This document shows positions 29,530-38,847 of a stretch of 64,000 nucleotides of DNA, piece by piece. Source of the DNA: Algoriphagus sp. NG3 (GTDB lineage Bacteria; Bacteroidota; Bacteroidia; Cytophagales; Cyclobacteriaceae); NCBI RefSeq assembly GCF_034119865.1, contig NZ_CP139421.1, forward strand, positions 2,728,001-2,792,000. The letters are read 5' to 3'. Under the pieces are notes generated by a model that was not told the origin of the DNA, made no database searches, and saw nothing but the letters and a program-made list of their open reading frames with translations. Numbering within the stretch: position 1 is the stretch's first letter; every line of letters begins with the position of its first letter. The position numbers and the translations under genes are program-made.

Positions 29530-29560
29530 CAAAATTACTCATTCTGTTGGAAGCGCAAAA
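29530..29560 (-). promoter_or_regulatory. Promoter for the dehydrogenase-wza-wzc operon
   Basis: On the minus strand the -33 TTTTG (29556-29560) is followed by an 18-bp spacer and TAATTTTG (29530-29537), a full match to the Bacteroidota TTG/TAnnTTTG pattern. Transcription would begin near 29523, leaving a leader of about 190 nt before the start at 29334. The leader contains a 6-bp hairpin (TCCCAG/CTGGGA) but no element I can name. Confidence 0.55.
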
Positions 29561-29595
29561 CTAATAGATTTTATGTGATTATGAATAGCAAACTA

Positions 29596-31308
29596 TTAAT
29601 TCCCACCTATTCTGTAGATAAGATTCAGGGTGCCATAAAAAGCGAAGGGATTATGCCCTTTATGCAAATCTGCAGGCCCTGAGGTCTGTTGGATCCATTG
29701 ATAATTATAACTTTTTATGAATTGGGCTTTCCCACTAAAAATGAGGTTGTTCCATTGTTGATCCCAGAGTAAACCTAGGCTGAGGTCAACCCAAGGTTTT
29801 ATGTGAGTATTTTGACCAAAGGCTCTGTAGTAAAAATCCTGGTTGTTGGCCAATCTTTCGATCAACAGCCCCTTTTTATTGATTCCCTCCACTAACGATA
29901 ACTCCAGTGTCTGTACGTTGGATCCTGTTCCTATCCCTACCCCAAGGGGTTGTCCAAGTTCTGAGAAGCCTCTAGCCCTGGTATGAGTATGCCAAGAAAG
30001 TCCTCCAGTGATCCCGTCGTATCGGATATATCGATTAACCGACTCCTGTTGTTGTGTGAGTTCTCCCCTTATTTGAAACCAATGATTTGAATGGCTTGTC
30101 TGAATTAACTTATTGAATCCAAATAAAAAAGCCCTCGCATGCTCAGGATTTAGAATAGCCTCTCTCCAATTAAAGTTATGGTCTCTTCTTCCATATTCGC
30201 CATAAATCTCCATTTTGGCAGCAGGTACCAGTAGCCTAAAAAAAAACACCAACTGTTGATCTCTCCCCTCATTATCAAACTCAGCTGAGTTTCCATTCTC
30301 AAAAATTTTCTCTTTCTGGAAGGCATCAAAAATGGGGAAATAATCCCTAAACTTATTTCCCCTATTCAAATTATATTGTTGAAATGTCCTGTTTAAACCT
30401 AAATAAAGACTTGGAATCCACTTGGGATTATAAGAAATCAAAATTGCATTGAGGTATCTCCAATCGCCTGTAAATCCCCTAAAATACTGCTCATTTAATT
30501 CAGAATCTTGAGTTGGTGAAAACATAGAGTTCTCCAATCTTCCGGACAGTATCTGCCCTTCAAAATTCCCTAAAAAAGTCTTAGCCGGTCTTCTGGTGTT
30601 TATAGTCAAATGGGGAAAACCAGAGGCATTATTGGAAAAAGTAAGACTATTCCACTGTCCAGGCCCCCACCAAATATTCTGTGTAGCAACACCGAGTTCG
30701 AATGCTCCCGCTTGTATGGTTAATTTAGATTGTCCCCACCAAAACCTCGAGTACCTCCCTTCTCCAAATCGTTCAGGGTAATCACCAGTATTGTAATCCC
30801 TAAATTTTGATTTAATTATCTGCTCTGAGAAATTCGAATTAAACCCCTGATACTGTCGATTTGAGGCAACAATATATTCCGGTTGAAGTTGTATATGAAA
30901 AATCCATAATTTAGAATAGATACCAGTCGAAAGGTAATATTGTAGACCTACATTCGGAATCATTAACCCATCTCCCCACCCGTAGGGTCTTTTAGTGTTA
31001 AAAGTGACTTTTTGGTTAATGGGCAAAAATTCAAACCGGATCTTTTGCTTATTCTTTATCTCATTTACCCCTAGAAAAGAATCTGTAGAAAGTGAGTCAC
31101 CCTGTTTTAAGGTTAAAGAAGTCTCATAAGGCCTTAGAACAAACGAATAGCTTCTTTCGGCTGCAGGAGATGCTAGCTGTTTTCTTCTTAAAAATTCTTG
31201 GATCACAGGATTATTAGACTGTAGATTTTGCGCAAAACTACCTGACCAAGTAAAAATCGATAATAGCAAGATAAATATCCGAAAAAATGATCTGCCATAA
31301 TGATCCAT
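29596..31308 (-). CDS. wzi: Capsule assembly Wzi family outer-membrane protein
   Basis: From 31308 the protein has 570 residues with a signal peptide (FFRIFILLLSIF, cut near SFAQ). The ATG at 31356 overlaps the previous stop by 4 bp and could be used instead, adding 16 residues. The mature protein is rich in aromatic alternation typical of beta-barrels, with GGLSWHTHTRARGF and a C-terminal YGTLNLIYRIGG. Wzi-family proteins are outer-membrane barrels that help anchor capsule to the cell. It lies directly upstream of the promoter for the wza-wzc operon. Confidence 0.82.
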   Translation of the reverse strand: MDHYGRSFFRIFILLLSIFTWSGSFAQNLQSNNPVIQEFLRRKQLASPAAERSYSFVLRPYETSLTLKQGDSLSTDSFLGVNEIKNKQKIRFEFLPINQKVTFNTKRPYGWGDGLMIPNVGLQYYLSTGIYSKLWIFHIQLQPEYIVASNRQYQGFNSNFSEQIIKSKFRDYNTGDYPERFGEGRYSRFWWGQSKLTIQAGAFELGVATQNIWWGPGQWNSLTFSNNASGFPHLTINTRRPAKTFLGNFEGQILSGRLENSMFSPTQDSELNEQYFRGFTGDWRYLNAILISYNPKWIPSLYLGLNRTFQQYNLNRGNKFRDYFPIFDAFQKEKIFENGNSAEFDNEGRDQQLVFFFRLLVPAAKMEIYGEYGRRDHNFNWREAILNPEHARAFLFGFNKLIQTSHSNHWFQIRGELTQQQESVNRYIRYDGITGGLSWHTHTRARGFSELGQPLGVGIGTGSNVQTLELSLVEGINKKGLLIERLANNQDFYYRAFGQNTHIKPWVDLSLGLLWDQQWNNLIFSGKAQFIKSYNYQWIQQTSGPADLHKGHNPFAFYGTLNLIYRIGGN

Positions 31309-31352
31309 GTACTTTCGAAAAGTTTCAGTTAATAAAAAAGGGGGCAGGAAAT

Positions 31353-32603
31353 TCATCTACCCTTTCTTATCTTACGACTAGATGTATCTCTATTAAGGAA
31401 CATCAAAGTATCCAGCATTTTTTTTGCAATAATTGATCGGTCAAATTCTTTCGCTAAATTCTCCCCACCAAGCTCGCAAGCTCGATAAATTTCTTTGTTC
31501 TCCTTTAGAGTTTTAATTTTTCGCAAAAAATCAACACGGTCTTCTGGTAGAAATGATATCCCCGCTCCAAAATTTTCAATTAATTCCTGTGATTCACCTT
31601 GTAGCCCCAACAAAATAGGTTTTCTAAGTGCTGCAGCTTCAAACATTTTGGAAGGAATCACTGTTTGAAAAGTAGTACTCTTTCTAAGATTTACTAAAGC
31701 CACATCCACTAATTTCAGATGAGCAATGGCTTCCGCTTTTGGTTTGGAATCTAAAAACAGTACATTTTTTAGCTCTAACCCTTCGGCTTGTGCAATCAGA
31801 TTTTGTTTTTCCGCCCCGTCTCCTAAAAACAAGAAAAATGAATCTTTCTGAGTTTGTTGAAGTTCAATTGCACACTTGAGAATAAAATCCAAACCATGAG
31901 CCATTCCGTGGGTACCGATATACCCAAAGATGAACTTGCCTTTCAAATCATATTTATCGAGTAAATCAGCAGGCTTTTCACCAGGTGTAAACAATTGAAG
32001 ATCAACCCCATTTTTAAAAACGGATATTTTATCCATCGAAATCCCTCTGTCAGAGATTCTAGTTTTAAATGTGTCTGTCACCACAATAATATGATAGGCG
32101 GATCGATATAAAGCAATTTCCCATTTCTCAAATAGTCTGATCAACCAATTCTTCTTCATAGCTCCTACAGCCACTATGGACTCTGGCCAAAGATCTCTTA
32201 CTTCCATTACCCATTTTTTCCTTCTAAAAAAAGCTAAAACGCTTCCTGAAACTGCTGTAAAAAACTGAGGTGAAGTAGCAATAATAATATCAGTTTTCAC
32301 AAACAAACCTGCCCAAAACGAAGCTAAGCCAAAGCTCATATAGTCGAGAAGCCTTCTAAAGAACCCCTTGTTAGCAGTAATGTAAGTCCATACACGAATT
32401 ACAATAATGCCATCTACAACCTCCTTCTGAAACAGCTTATTTTTATAACCAGGATAAACCTTCCCCTTCGGGAAATTAGGAACTCCTGTAATTACAGTTA
32501 CTTCTACACCCTGTTTTACCCATTCCCTACAATGCTCGTAGGTTCGATTTGCGGGCGCATTTACCTCTGGCGGGAAATTATCAGTTAAAAATAGGATTCT
32601 CAC
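31353..32603 (-). CDS. Family 4 glycosyltransferase, WbuB-like
   Basis: The 416-residue protein begins MRILFLTDNFPPEVNAPANR and carries EHCREWVKQGVEVTVITGVPNFP (read as VTVITGVPNFPKGKVY) and MEVRDLWPESIVAVGAM, which are hallmarks of WbuB-like transferases of O-antigen loci that move L-fucosamine-type sugars. Donor-domain motifs FGYIGTHGMAHGLDF and FLGDGAEKQNLI follow. It overlaps the lyase-like gene at 32581 by 23 bp. The amino-sugar donor is suggested by the family, not demonstrated. Confidence 0.87.
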   Translation of the reverse strand: MRILFLTDNFPPEVNAPANRTYEHCREWVKQGVEVTVITGVPNFPKGKVYPGYKNKLFQKEVVDGIIVIRVWTYITANKGFFRRLLDYMSFGLASFWAGLFVKTDIIIATSPQFFTAVSGSVLAFFRRKKWVMEVRDLWPESIVAVGAMKKNWLIRLFEKWEIALYRSAYHIIVVTDTFKTRISDRGISMDKISVFKNGVDLQLFTPGEKPADLLDKYDLKGKFIFGYIGTHGMAHGLDFILKCAIELQQTQKDSFFLFLGDGAEKQNLIAQAEGLELKNVLFLDSKPKAEAIAHLKLVDVALVNLRKSTTFQTVIPSKMFEAAALRKPILLGLQGESQELIENFGAGISFLPEDRVDFLRKIKTLKENKEIYRACELGGENLAKEFDRSIIAKKMLDTLMFLNRDTSSRKIRKGR

Positions 32604-34209
32604 CAGCCGCTTTTATTCTATTATGAAAAGTCATTTTACACTCTTGGTTTTTCAAGGTTATTTTCAATCTTTTGGATTCAACTACTTTGTTATACCCTAA
32701 GCAGTAGCCATATAGCTCAAGTCTAACATCTACATCGCCACCAATTTCAAGATCACATTCATCATTTAGTTTGAACGTGTTTTTTTTATGCAGTCCCAGT
32801 ACTTTACAAGACGGATCAAAATGCAAATGTGCTACAGCTTGTCCTCTCTGTTTTACATTACCAATGATCTTGTCGCTTATCTCAATACCGCTAACCATGC
32901 ATTTAATACTTCTTTCCACCATCACTCCCTTGATCTTTTTATATCCATTATGCCTTCCTATCACTTTTTTATGCGCGTCATGGAGAATATCCACCTTAGG
33001 CCTTCTTCCTATCCTAAAGCCTCCCCATACTTCTGAAGAACTCTCCCCGTCTATTTCGACTGTATTATGTGCGTTTGTTGATCTTTCCCAATCACGAGTC
33101 TTAGAAATGTTGTACGTGGAAATACCAGGATCAACTATTATCGGCTTTCCATTAGCATACATTACAAAAGATAAGGTATCCGCATGGGCATGACCAGGTT
33201 GATACGTAGGGGCAATCCCATTTACGTCCATAATCAGATCAATGCCAGAAGATCTCAGTCTTCGGTAGCCTGATTGCCCCAAACTAATCCCCGCCTTCGA
33301 CTGAATTCCCAAATTTCCGGCAAAAGTCAGCAGTTCCTTATATGAAAATGCTATATCTTCTGTAGAATCATTAAAGTGCGGAAGTTTTCCGTCTTCAAAA
33401 GCCATATTGACCATCCATGTGAGCATAAGACTTGCCTTAGCTTCCAGAAACAGTCGCAATTTGCTGTTGTGTAGGACATATCCAATAGCCTCCAAAACCC
33501 GGAACAGTATGATCCTATGATACATGGGGCTCAATTCGAAATGCGCACCGTCCTCCAATACCTGCTCTTCAAGTTGCTTGTAAAGCAACTTCTCCGCCTT
33601 GTCTATCCACTTCTTCTCCCCAAAATAGTGCCCCCCCATTAATAGGGCAAAACCATTTTCGAGAAAATGATTGCCTAAAATATGGTATTCCAAATTTTTT
33701 GAAAGATAATTGACTTCCGCAGCTAATTGTCCTTCCAATTTTTTATTGGTATCTCTCCCGGCTACCGAAAGGAACCTTATCACATTCATAATCCGCAAAG
33801 AAGCCGGGTAGGGTTCCAAAGACAGTTCTCCGATCCAAAGCTTATCGTAAATATCGTTCAGTAAGGCAAGTTTTGTGTCAACATCTATATCCGTTTGCCT
33901 CAAAAAGTCAAGGTACTGAAGATTGTAGTTCCAAAGTCTGCCATGGCCTTGGAAATTCCAATCGATTTCATTTTCCTTGTACGAATGTGTTAGATTCAAA
34001 AACTCAAATTTCAATTGGCCGCTGGTGATTTTCAGACAGGCATATTCCTGACACAAACTGAAAAATTCAAGCAAATTTAGATTTTCCGCCTGTATTTGAT
34101 ATGAGCTTAAAGGCCTAATATGAAATATTCGATTTTTGAACTGAAAAATAATCTGAACAGGCTTTAAATATCTAATAGTTCTAACTACCAACCCAAGTTT
34201 TTTCAACAT
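32581..34209 (-). CDS. Heparinase II/III family protein
   Basis: Starting at the second Met (34209) the protein has 542 residues. The N-terminal part is an alpha-helical toroid (NHFLENGFALLMGG), followed by the heparinase II/III beta domain with PGHAHADTLSF and RSTNAHNTVEIDG, containing the conserved His residues of these lyases. No signal peptide is evident. Members of this family are common inside exopolysaccharide loci, where they may trim or modify the uronic-acid polymer during synthesis. The nucleotide-sugar dehydrogenase in the same locus supports a uronic acid substrate. Confidence 0.85.
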   Translation of the reverse strand: MLKKLGLVVRTIRYLKPVQIIFQFKNRIFHIRPLSSYQIQAENLNLLEFFSLCQEYACLKITSGQLKFEFLNLTHSYKENEIDWNFQGHGRLWNYNLQYLDFLRQTDIDVDTKLALLNDIYDKLWIGELSLEPYPASLRIMNVIRFLSVAGRDTNKKLEGQLAAEVNYLSKNLEYHILGNHFLENGFALLMGGHYFGEKKWIDKAEKLLYKQLEEQVLEDGAHFELSPMYHRIILFRVLEAIGYVLHNSKLRLFLEAKASLMLTWMVNMAFEDGKLPHFNDSTEDIAFSYKELLTFAGNLGIQSKAGISLGQSGYRRLRSSGIDLIMDVNGIAPTYQPGHAHADTLSFVMYANGKPIIVDPGISTYNISKTRDWERSTNAHNTVEIDGESSSEVWGGFRIGRRPKVDILHDAHKKVIGRHNGYKKIKGVMVERSIKCMVSGIEISDKIIGNVKQRGQAVAHLHFDPSCKVLGLHKKNTFKLNDECDLEIGGDVDVRLELYGYCLGYNKVVESKRLKITLKNQECKMTFHNRIKAAGENPIFN

Positions 34210-34231
34210 TTCACTTTGACTATACAATGAA

Positions 34232-35290
34232 TTACCGATTCACGGCAAAATCGAATGCCTGAAAAAAACTATCTACCATGTTTCCCATTGTTCGCTTAGA
34301 CCTATAATGTTTAAAAGCATTTTCTCCTAGTTTTTGTGCCAAACTATGTTGATTGTCAATATCCAATAGTCTCTCTACAAGCTCATCCTTAGAGTTGATC
34401 AGATATCCTGTTTCTCCAGAGACTATATTCAAATGTTCTCCACCCGAAATGGCATTTTTAAATGCAATAAATGGGACTCCGTAGCTAAAGCATTCCAGTA
34501 CAGAAAGTCCTGCCTGATATGGAGAAACACTAATCGCAGCTGATCTATAATACCCTATTTTATCTTCTTCACTATCAATATTTCCCACAAATCGAATATT
34601 TTCTTTTATCCCCAAATCCTCCGCCATCCTCTCTAGGCGGGAACGCATAGGGCCATCACCTATCAAAACAAGCTTTTTTAATCTGCCGGGTTGTTTGAGC
34701 AGCAATTTTGAAAAAGCCTCTAGAAGCACCTCTAATCCTTTTCGAGAATTCAATGCCCCAATAAATAAGACCGAGTCCTTTTCATGTGTTGAAAAATCTT
34801 GACTCAACTTACTTAGCACCGTATTATTGGCTATATAAGTTTTTTTCCTTACTACAGAGGAAAAAAGCGGAAGTGCAAAAGATGAATATAAAACCTGGGC
34901 ATCTGAAAACCGGGTCAGAAGGTCACGAATCCTACTTATTGAGTTTTTTGTTTGATGCAATCCATTGCCAGATGAAGTCCCTATTCCCCAATGAACCAAC
35001 TTATATTCCCTCCGAAGATTGAGGGATAGGATCCAAAGATTCAAAAACCGTAGGTTTTGCATATGAACTACTATATCAAATGCCGACAAATCAGGCAAAC
35101 TGCGGTATTCAAAAAACAGAATTTTTTGCTGTCGGACTATAATTTGTTCTACACCATCCAGGCCTTTTAAAGGACTGCCTGAATGTATAATTACCAATCG
35201 GCCGCATTTTCTTCTGACCTGCTCAAAAAATGGCAGCCTATACGACTTTAGCTCATGGTCCAATATGAAGCAGATACTAAGCAAACTCAC
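34232..35290 (-). CDS. Family 4 glycosyltransferase
   Basis: A 352-residue GT4 enzyme: SVLFIGALNSRKGLEVLL, LVLIGDGPMRSRLERMAE, IRFVGNIDSEEDKIGYY and SVSPYQAGLSVLECFSYG form the donor domain. The N-terminal part is short (SICFILDHELKSYRLPFF). It sits 18 bp after the PL6-like lipoprotein gene and 22 bp before the heparinase-like gene, so it is probably part of one transcript. Specificity unknown. Confidence 0.86.
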   Translation of the reverse strand: MSLLSICFILDHELKSYRLPFFEQVRRKCGRLVIIHSGSPLKGLDGVEQIIVRQQKILFFEYRSLPDLSAFDIVVHMQNLRFLNLWILSLNLRREYKLVHWGIGTSSGNGLHQTKNSISRIRDLLTRFSDAQVLYSSFALPLFSSVVRKKTYIANNTVLSKLSQDFSTHEKDSVLFIGALNSRKGLEVLLEAFSKLLLKQPGRLKKLVLIGDGPMRSRLERMAEDLGIKENIRFVGNIDSEEDKIGYYRSAAISVSPYQAGLSVLECFSYGVPFIAFKNAISGGEHLNIVSGETGYLINSKDELVERLLDIDNQHSLAQKLGENAFKHYRSKRTMGNMVDSFFQAFDFAVNR

Positions 35291-35308
35291 GAAAAGAAAA
35301 CAATCAAT

Positions 35309-36667
35309 TTATAAACTATTCTTGATTTCAGGCCTTCTCCATTCGGCTCCTACCTTCGGATCGTTACTTGTAAATGGGTCTATACCTGTAACTTCCTTTA
35401 TAGCTAGTACCGAGTTATCCTTTTTATCCCCTACCGTGGAGCTTCTCGAATCGGGAGATCGAGCATCTTCCCTGCTTAATATGGTCTCGTTTGAATTATA
35501 CTGAATTCTCGACCTATCAACCTTTCCCCCTAAATCATAGTCAGTGGCAGATCCGAGGGTGTAGATTCTGTTTGAAGTCAACTTGATGTTTTCCGGCATC
35601 AATTTTCGGGTTCCAGATCCCATTTGAATGGCGTAGTTTTTCGGATCTATGATAACGTTTTCTGAAATATCTATGTTTTCCTGCTGGTAATACCCAGTGT
35701 ATTCCATTCTCCCACCTTTTCTGAAATCTGCCGAGGGGAGGGATATTCCTATGTTTGATCCACGGATATAATTGTTTCTAACCACGTGATCCGCCCCAAA
35801 AAGCCGTATCCCCCTGCTGGTTAGATTCAGATAATTCCCTTCTATTTTCACGCCATCTCCTGACCTAATTGTTATGCCTGACCGGTTGTTCAAAAATGTA
35901 TTTTGCACAATTTCATTGGAGCTTGATTTGTTACTGATTATTTCTACTCCGTCACCCACTATATTCTCAAAAAGGTTCCTAAACACTTTTGTTTTAAGCT
36001 TATAGCCAATCGTTTCGTCAAAGTCCAAGCCTATCTGGATAGCTTCCATCCCATTACCGTTAGACTTTGGATAGGCACTTTTCACCGACGGAGTATTCAC
36101 AAAATAGTTATAGGTGATCTCATTTCCCGTGTTATTTGCATCCCTTGGATTATCACGGCTGGTGGCCACTACGATACAAAGAGCTCTGCTGCCATCAAAG
36201 GTGTTGTTTATGACCCTGTTGTCGGAGGCTGCGTTTTTAAACCTAATAATGGAATTTGTGTGAGAGGATCCACATTGAAAAAAGTAGTTGTTTTCTATTC
36301 TGATATTTTGACTGTTGTCCATCACAATGGTCGCACCTGTGGTTCTTTCAAACAAAAAGCCTTCTATCACCAAATTGTTGCTGTTTGTAATGGTGAAAGT
36401 CGATGCCCCTGCTACTTTTACCGTTCCTGCGATTTTAGGCCTTATCGTGACATTCTTGTCTGCACGCTTGGACAGCACAATGTTCTGATCTGAATAATCG
36501 CCCCCCTTAATATAAATAACCTCTCCAGCCTTTGAGTTTTTCAAAGCCTGGGGCAAGTCACTCAGCTCTATCTCGCGGACATTATACAATCGAGCTATTG
36601 AAGTGCAGGAAGTGCCCAGAAATAGAGTCCAGGTCAATAATACTATCAAAGTCCCAAATTTTCCCAT
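35309..36667 (-). CDS. Polysaccharide lyase family 6-like (chondroitinase B/alginate lyase type) lipoprotein
   Basis: The 452-residue protein has a lipoprotein signal ending GTSC (Cys21) and a right-handed beta-helix with repeated N-N-x-F turns. The active-site block of family 6 is present: VEIISNKSSSN then GITIRSGD, placing Lys247 and Arg268 exactly 21 residues apart, as for K250/R271 of chondroitinase B. It should therefore be able to cleave uronic-acid glycans, acting in the periplasm or outer membrane on the polymer made here. It lies 12 bp after a glycosyltransferase gene. Confidence 0.83.
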   Translation of the reverse strand: MGKFGTLIVLLTWTLFLGTSCTSIARLYNVREIELSDLPQALKNSKAGEVIYIKGGDYSDQNIVLSKRADKNVTIRPKIAGTVKVAGASTFTITNSNNLVIEGFLFERTTGATIVMDNSQNIRIENNYFFQCGSSHTNSIIRFKNAASDNRVINNTFDGSRALCIVVATSRDNPRDANNTGNEITYNYFVNTPSVKSAYPKSNGNGMEAIQIGLDFDETIGYKLKTKVFRNLFENIVGDGVEIISNKSSSNEIVQNTFLNNRSGITIRSGDGVKIEGNYLNLTSRGIRLFGADHVVRNNYIRGSNIGISLPSADFRKGGRMEYTGYYQQENIDISENVIIDPKNYAIQMGSGTRKLMPENIKLTSNRIYTLGSATDYDLGGKVDRSRIQYNSNETILSREDARSPDSRSSTVGDKKDNSVLAIKEVTGIDPFTSNDPKVGAEWRRPEIKNSL

Positions 36668-36679
36668 AATTATTTTTAT

Positions 36680-37804
36680 TTAGTAGCTTAGGGTAGCCTC
36701 TGAAAGGACTGTGTTAATTTTATACGCCCTGTTTTCAATTGTGTTTTCCCCCCTGACACTTAGAAGGTGCCGCACCATGCTCTCCCTGATGCCCGGATTA
36801 TCTCTTAGGTGGCGAATGGCACCAGTAATAGCATGAATATCCAATGGATCAATTAGAATCCCAGAATTCTGGTCGATCTGTTGCTCAACAGTCGTCCCCC
36901 TAGAGCTGATCACGGGAACACCACAAGCCTTAACCTCCTCTATTACGTTACAATGCCCCTCTGACAGAGTAGGAAGAACAAACACATCAAAAGCATTGAT
37001 TATCCCAGGCAATTTCGAATTTGCCATCGGGGCTAACTCCTTCACAAAATCACCTGGCAGTAACGAGTCTCCTTTTCCCACGGCTACAAATGTGATTTTT
37101 GGGTCGCCAATTTTAGAAATTGCCTCAATCACCCTATTAGGCCCCTTTCTCTCAATAAAATGCCCAATAAAACCCACTACAAAATCAGACTCATTGATCC
37201 CATGTTTTTTCTTACAATGATGCTTATCCATAGGCTTGAATACCCCATAGTCCACGGCATTCGGTACCAAAGTTATCTTACTTTTCGGATAGCCTAACCC
37301 ATGAATATACACAGAGTTAACGAGAGAAACGCATATTATTCTGGAAGTTCTCTTTAAAAGTAAGCTTAACCTAGTTGATTTCACAAAACCAAGTGATTGA
37401 TAAGCAGATTCGCCCGAGGCGATTACCATAGGAATCTTCTTTTTATCCGCCACTTCATCAATCGCCAACCCATTGTTCAAAAAGTGGCAGTATATCAAAT
37501 CAATTTCCTCTTTCAGTTGATTGAAACTTCTTTGGGTTGCTTTTTTTCTAAAAAAAAAGGAAAGCTTTTCGAAATCCATTCCCAAAAACTTCCTATTCCC
37601 TATAGAAAGATATATTGGCCTGACAACATGACAAGCTTCATCTCCATAACAAGTCTTTTTTTTGAAAAAATCAGTGATTTTCATCGGGCTGATGACAGTG
37701 ATGTCATGGTACTTGGACAACTTCTGCATCAAGTTATATACAAACACGCCCCTGCTTGGGAGCTGGTGGGAAGGGTAATTATTGGATACAACTACAATAT
37801 TCAT
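36680..37804 (-). CDS. Family 4 glycosyltransferase
   Basis: The start at 37804 forms an ATGA overlap with the ATP-grasp gene and gives a typical N-terminus (MNIVVVSNNYPSHQLPSRG), 374 residues in all. The donor domain has VVGFIGHFIERKGPNRVI, FVAVGKGDSLLPGDF and VLPTLSEGHCNVIEEVKACG. Coupling to the ATP-grasp gene suggests that the sugar added here and the amide or ester bond formed there belong to the same modification; that is inference. Confidence 0.87.
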   Translation of the reverse strand: MNIVVVSNNYPSHQLPSRGVFVYNLMQKLSKYHDITVISPMKITDFFKKKTCYGDEACHVVRPIYLSIGNRKFLGMDFEKLSFFFRKKATQRSFNQLKEEIDLIYCHFLNNGLAIDEVADKKKIPMVIASGESAYQSLGFVKSTRLSLLLKRTSRIICVSLVNSVYIHGLGYPKSKITLVPNAVDYGVFKPMDKHHCKKKHGINESDFVVGFIGHFIERKGPNRVIEAISKIGDPKITFVAVGKGDSLLPGDFVKELAPMANSKLPGIINAFDVFVLPTLSEGHCNVIEEVKACGVPVISSRGTTVEQQIDQNSGILIDPLDIHAITGAIRHLRDNPGIRESMVRHLLSVRGENTIENRAYKINTVLSEATLSY

Positions 37805-38832
37805 CGGGCATCTCTGCATTCTTCAATAAAATCCTGAACAATGTAATACTGAAGATTTACCTTTTCTTCCACCCACTTAAGTTCTTCATTCCAATAGCCG
37901 GGACACGGATCATAGACCTCAACATTGAATGCATAGCTGATTTCAATTATTTCAGGCGAACCTGCTTGATTAAACACAAAATCAAATGCCAGGGACTGTG
38001 TTTTCAATTTCCTAACTACTTCAAAAGCAGCCGCTACTGCTCTCATATCAAATAATTCGGGCTGGTACTCTATTAAGCCACTTCCTGAAGCCCTGAAGTC
38101 ACCCTTTCTGTTGTACCGCCTTATTCCGAAGCATCTATTGCCTATAATAATGAGCCTGGTATCAAAATCATTCCCCGGTAGAAAATCCTGAAAATAGAGG
38201 TAGCTTTTCTCCTTGCCAAAGACTTTTTCCATTCTGGAATCACTAAACTGACGTCCAACTCCCTTCAAAATACCGAGGAATGTCTTTTTATCTGGCTTCT
38301 GTTTGAATTTCCAGATTCGGTTCTTAAGAAGAGCCGTTTTGTCCATTTGGGAAAACCCACCACTAAAGGCTCTAGTAGCTAAGGATCTGGCCTCGTCTTT
38401 TGAATTGACCAATTTCACATTATTTGAACCATATCCGCCTCTCAACTTAAATACTTTTGGAAAGCCAGTCTCTTCAATCCACTCCAGGGCCTGTTTCTTA
38501 GTGTAAAAAACCCAAGAAGCCACCAAAGGGGCTCCTATCCCCTCCAACAGATACTTCTGTCCCACTTTATCATCATAATGCCAGCAAGTATTCGCATTGG
38601 GGTAAACTCTTTTCCCCATTGCTTCTACCGAAAAAACCAATTGCCTTGCAAATAAAAAAGCCTCGGGTGTAGCATGGTTCCAATGCCACATCAACCCGTC
38701 ACTGTCGGATAGTTGGTTTAGGATATCTGAATCAAAACAATTGACAATCTTATAAGAGACATTTTGATTTTCCAAATATTCAATCCAACGATCACTAAAA
38801 CTTCCTTTTTGGTGGTGAATGGCTATAAGCAT
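37801..38832 (-). CDS. ATP-grasp domain protein, RimK-like
   Basis: This 343-residue protein has an ATP-grasp fold: the central part with FPKVFKLRGGYGSNNVKL binds ATP, and the C-terminal LAFDFVFNQAGSPEIIEISYAF supplies the metal-binding residues. The N-terminal pre-domain has MWHWNHATPEAFLFARQ. ATP-grasp ligases join a carboxylate to an amine or other nucleophile through an acyl phosphate. In a uronic-acid glycan locus an amino-acid amide on the polymer is a reasonable guess. The CapA-like gene at 39936 may act with it. The substrate is not predictable. Confidence 0.8.
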   Translation of the reverse strand: MLIAIHHQKGSFSDRWIEYLENQNVSYKIVNCFDSDILNQLSDSDGLMWHWNHATPEAFLFARQLVFSVEAMGKRVYPNANTCWHYDDKVGQKYLLEGIGAPLVASWVFYTKKQALEWIEETGFPKVFKLRGGYGSNNVKLVNSKDEARSLATRAFSGGFSQMDKTALLKNRIWKFKQKPDKKTFLGILKGVGRQFSDSRMEKVFGKEKSYLYFQDFLPGNDFDTRLIIIGNRCFGIRRYNRKGDFRASGSGLIEYQPELFDMRAVAAAFEVVRKLKTQSLAFDFVFNQAGSPEIIEISYAFNVEVYDPCPGYWNEELKWVEEKVNLQYYIVQDFIEECRDAR

Positions 38833-38847
38833 TTTTATTAGTAGATA

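Noticed and set aside
29556..29563. Second TAnnTTTG match (TAGTTTTG, minus strand) next to the wza-wzc promoter
   Set aside because: It overlaps the -33 element of the better promoter and its own nearest CAAA on the plus strand gives a 25-bp spacer, too long.
32771..33193. Plus-strand open frame of 140 codons opposite the heparinase II/III-like gene
   Set aside because: It lies over the conserved heparinase catalytic motifs on the other strand and its own translation is low-complexity and hydrophobic with no family signal.
37397..37837. Plus-strand open frame of 146 codons opposite a GT4 gene and the end of the ATP-grasp gene
   Set aside because: It crosses two well-supported minus-strand genes, including their 4-bp coupling, and shows no domain.
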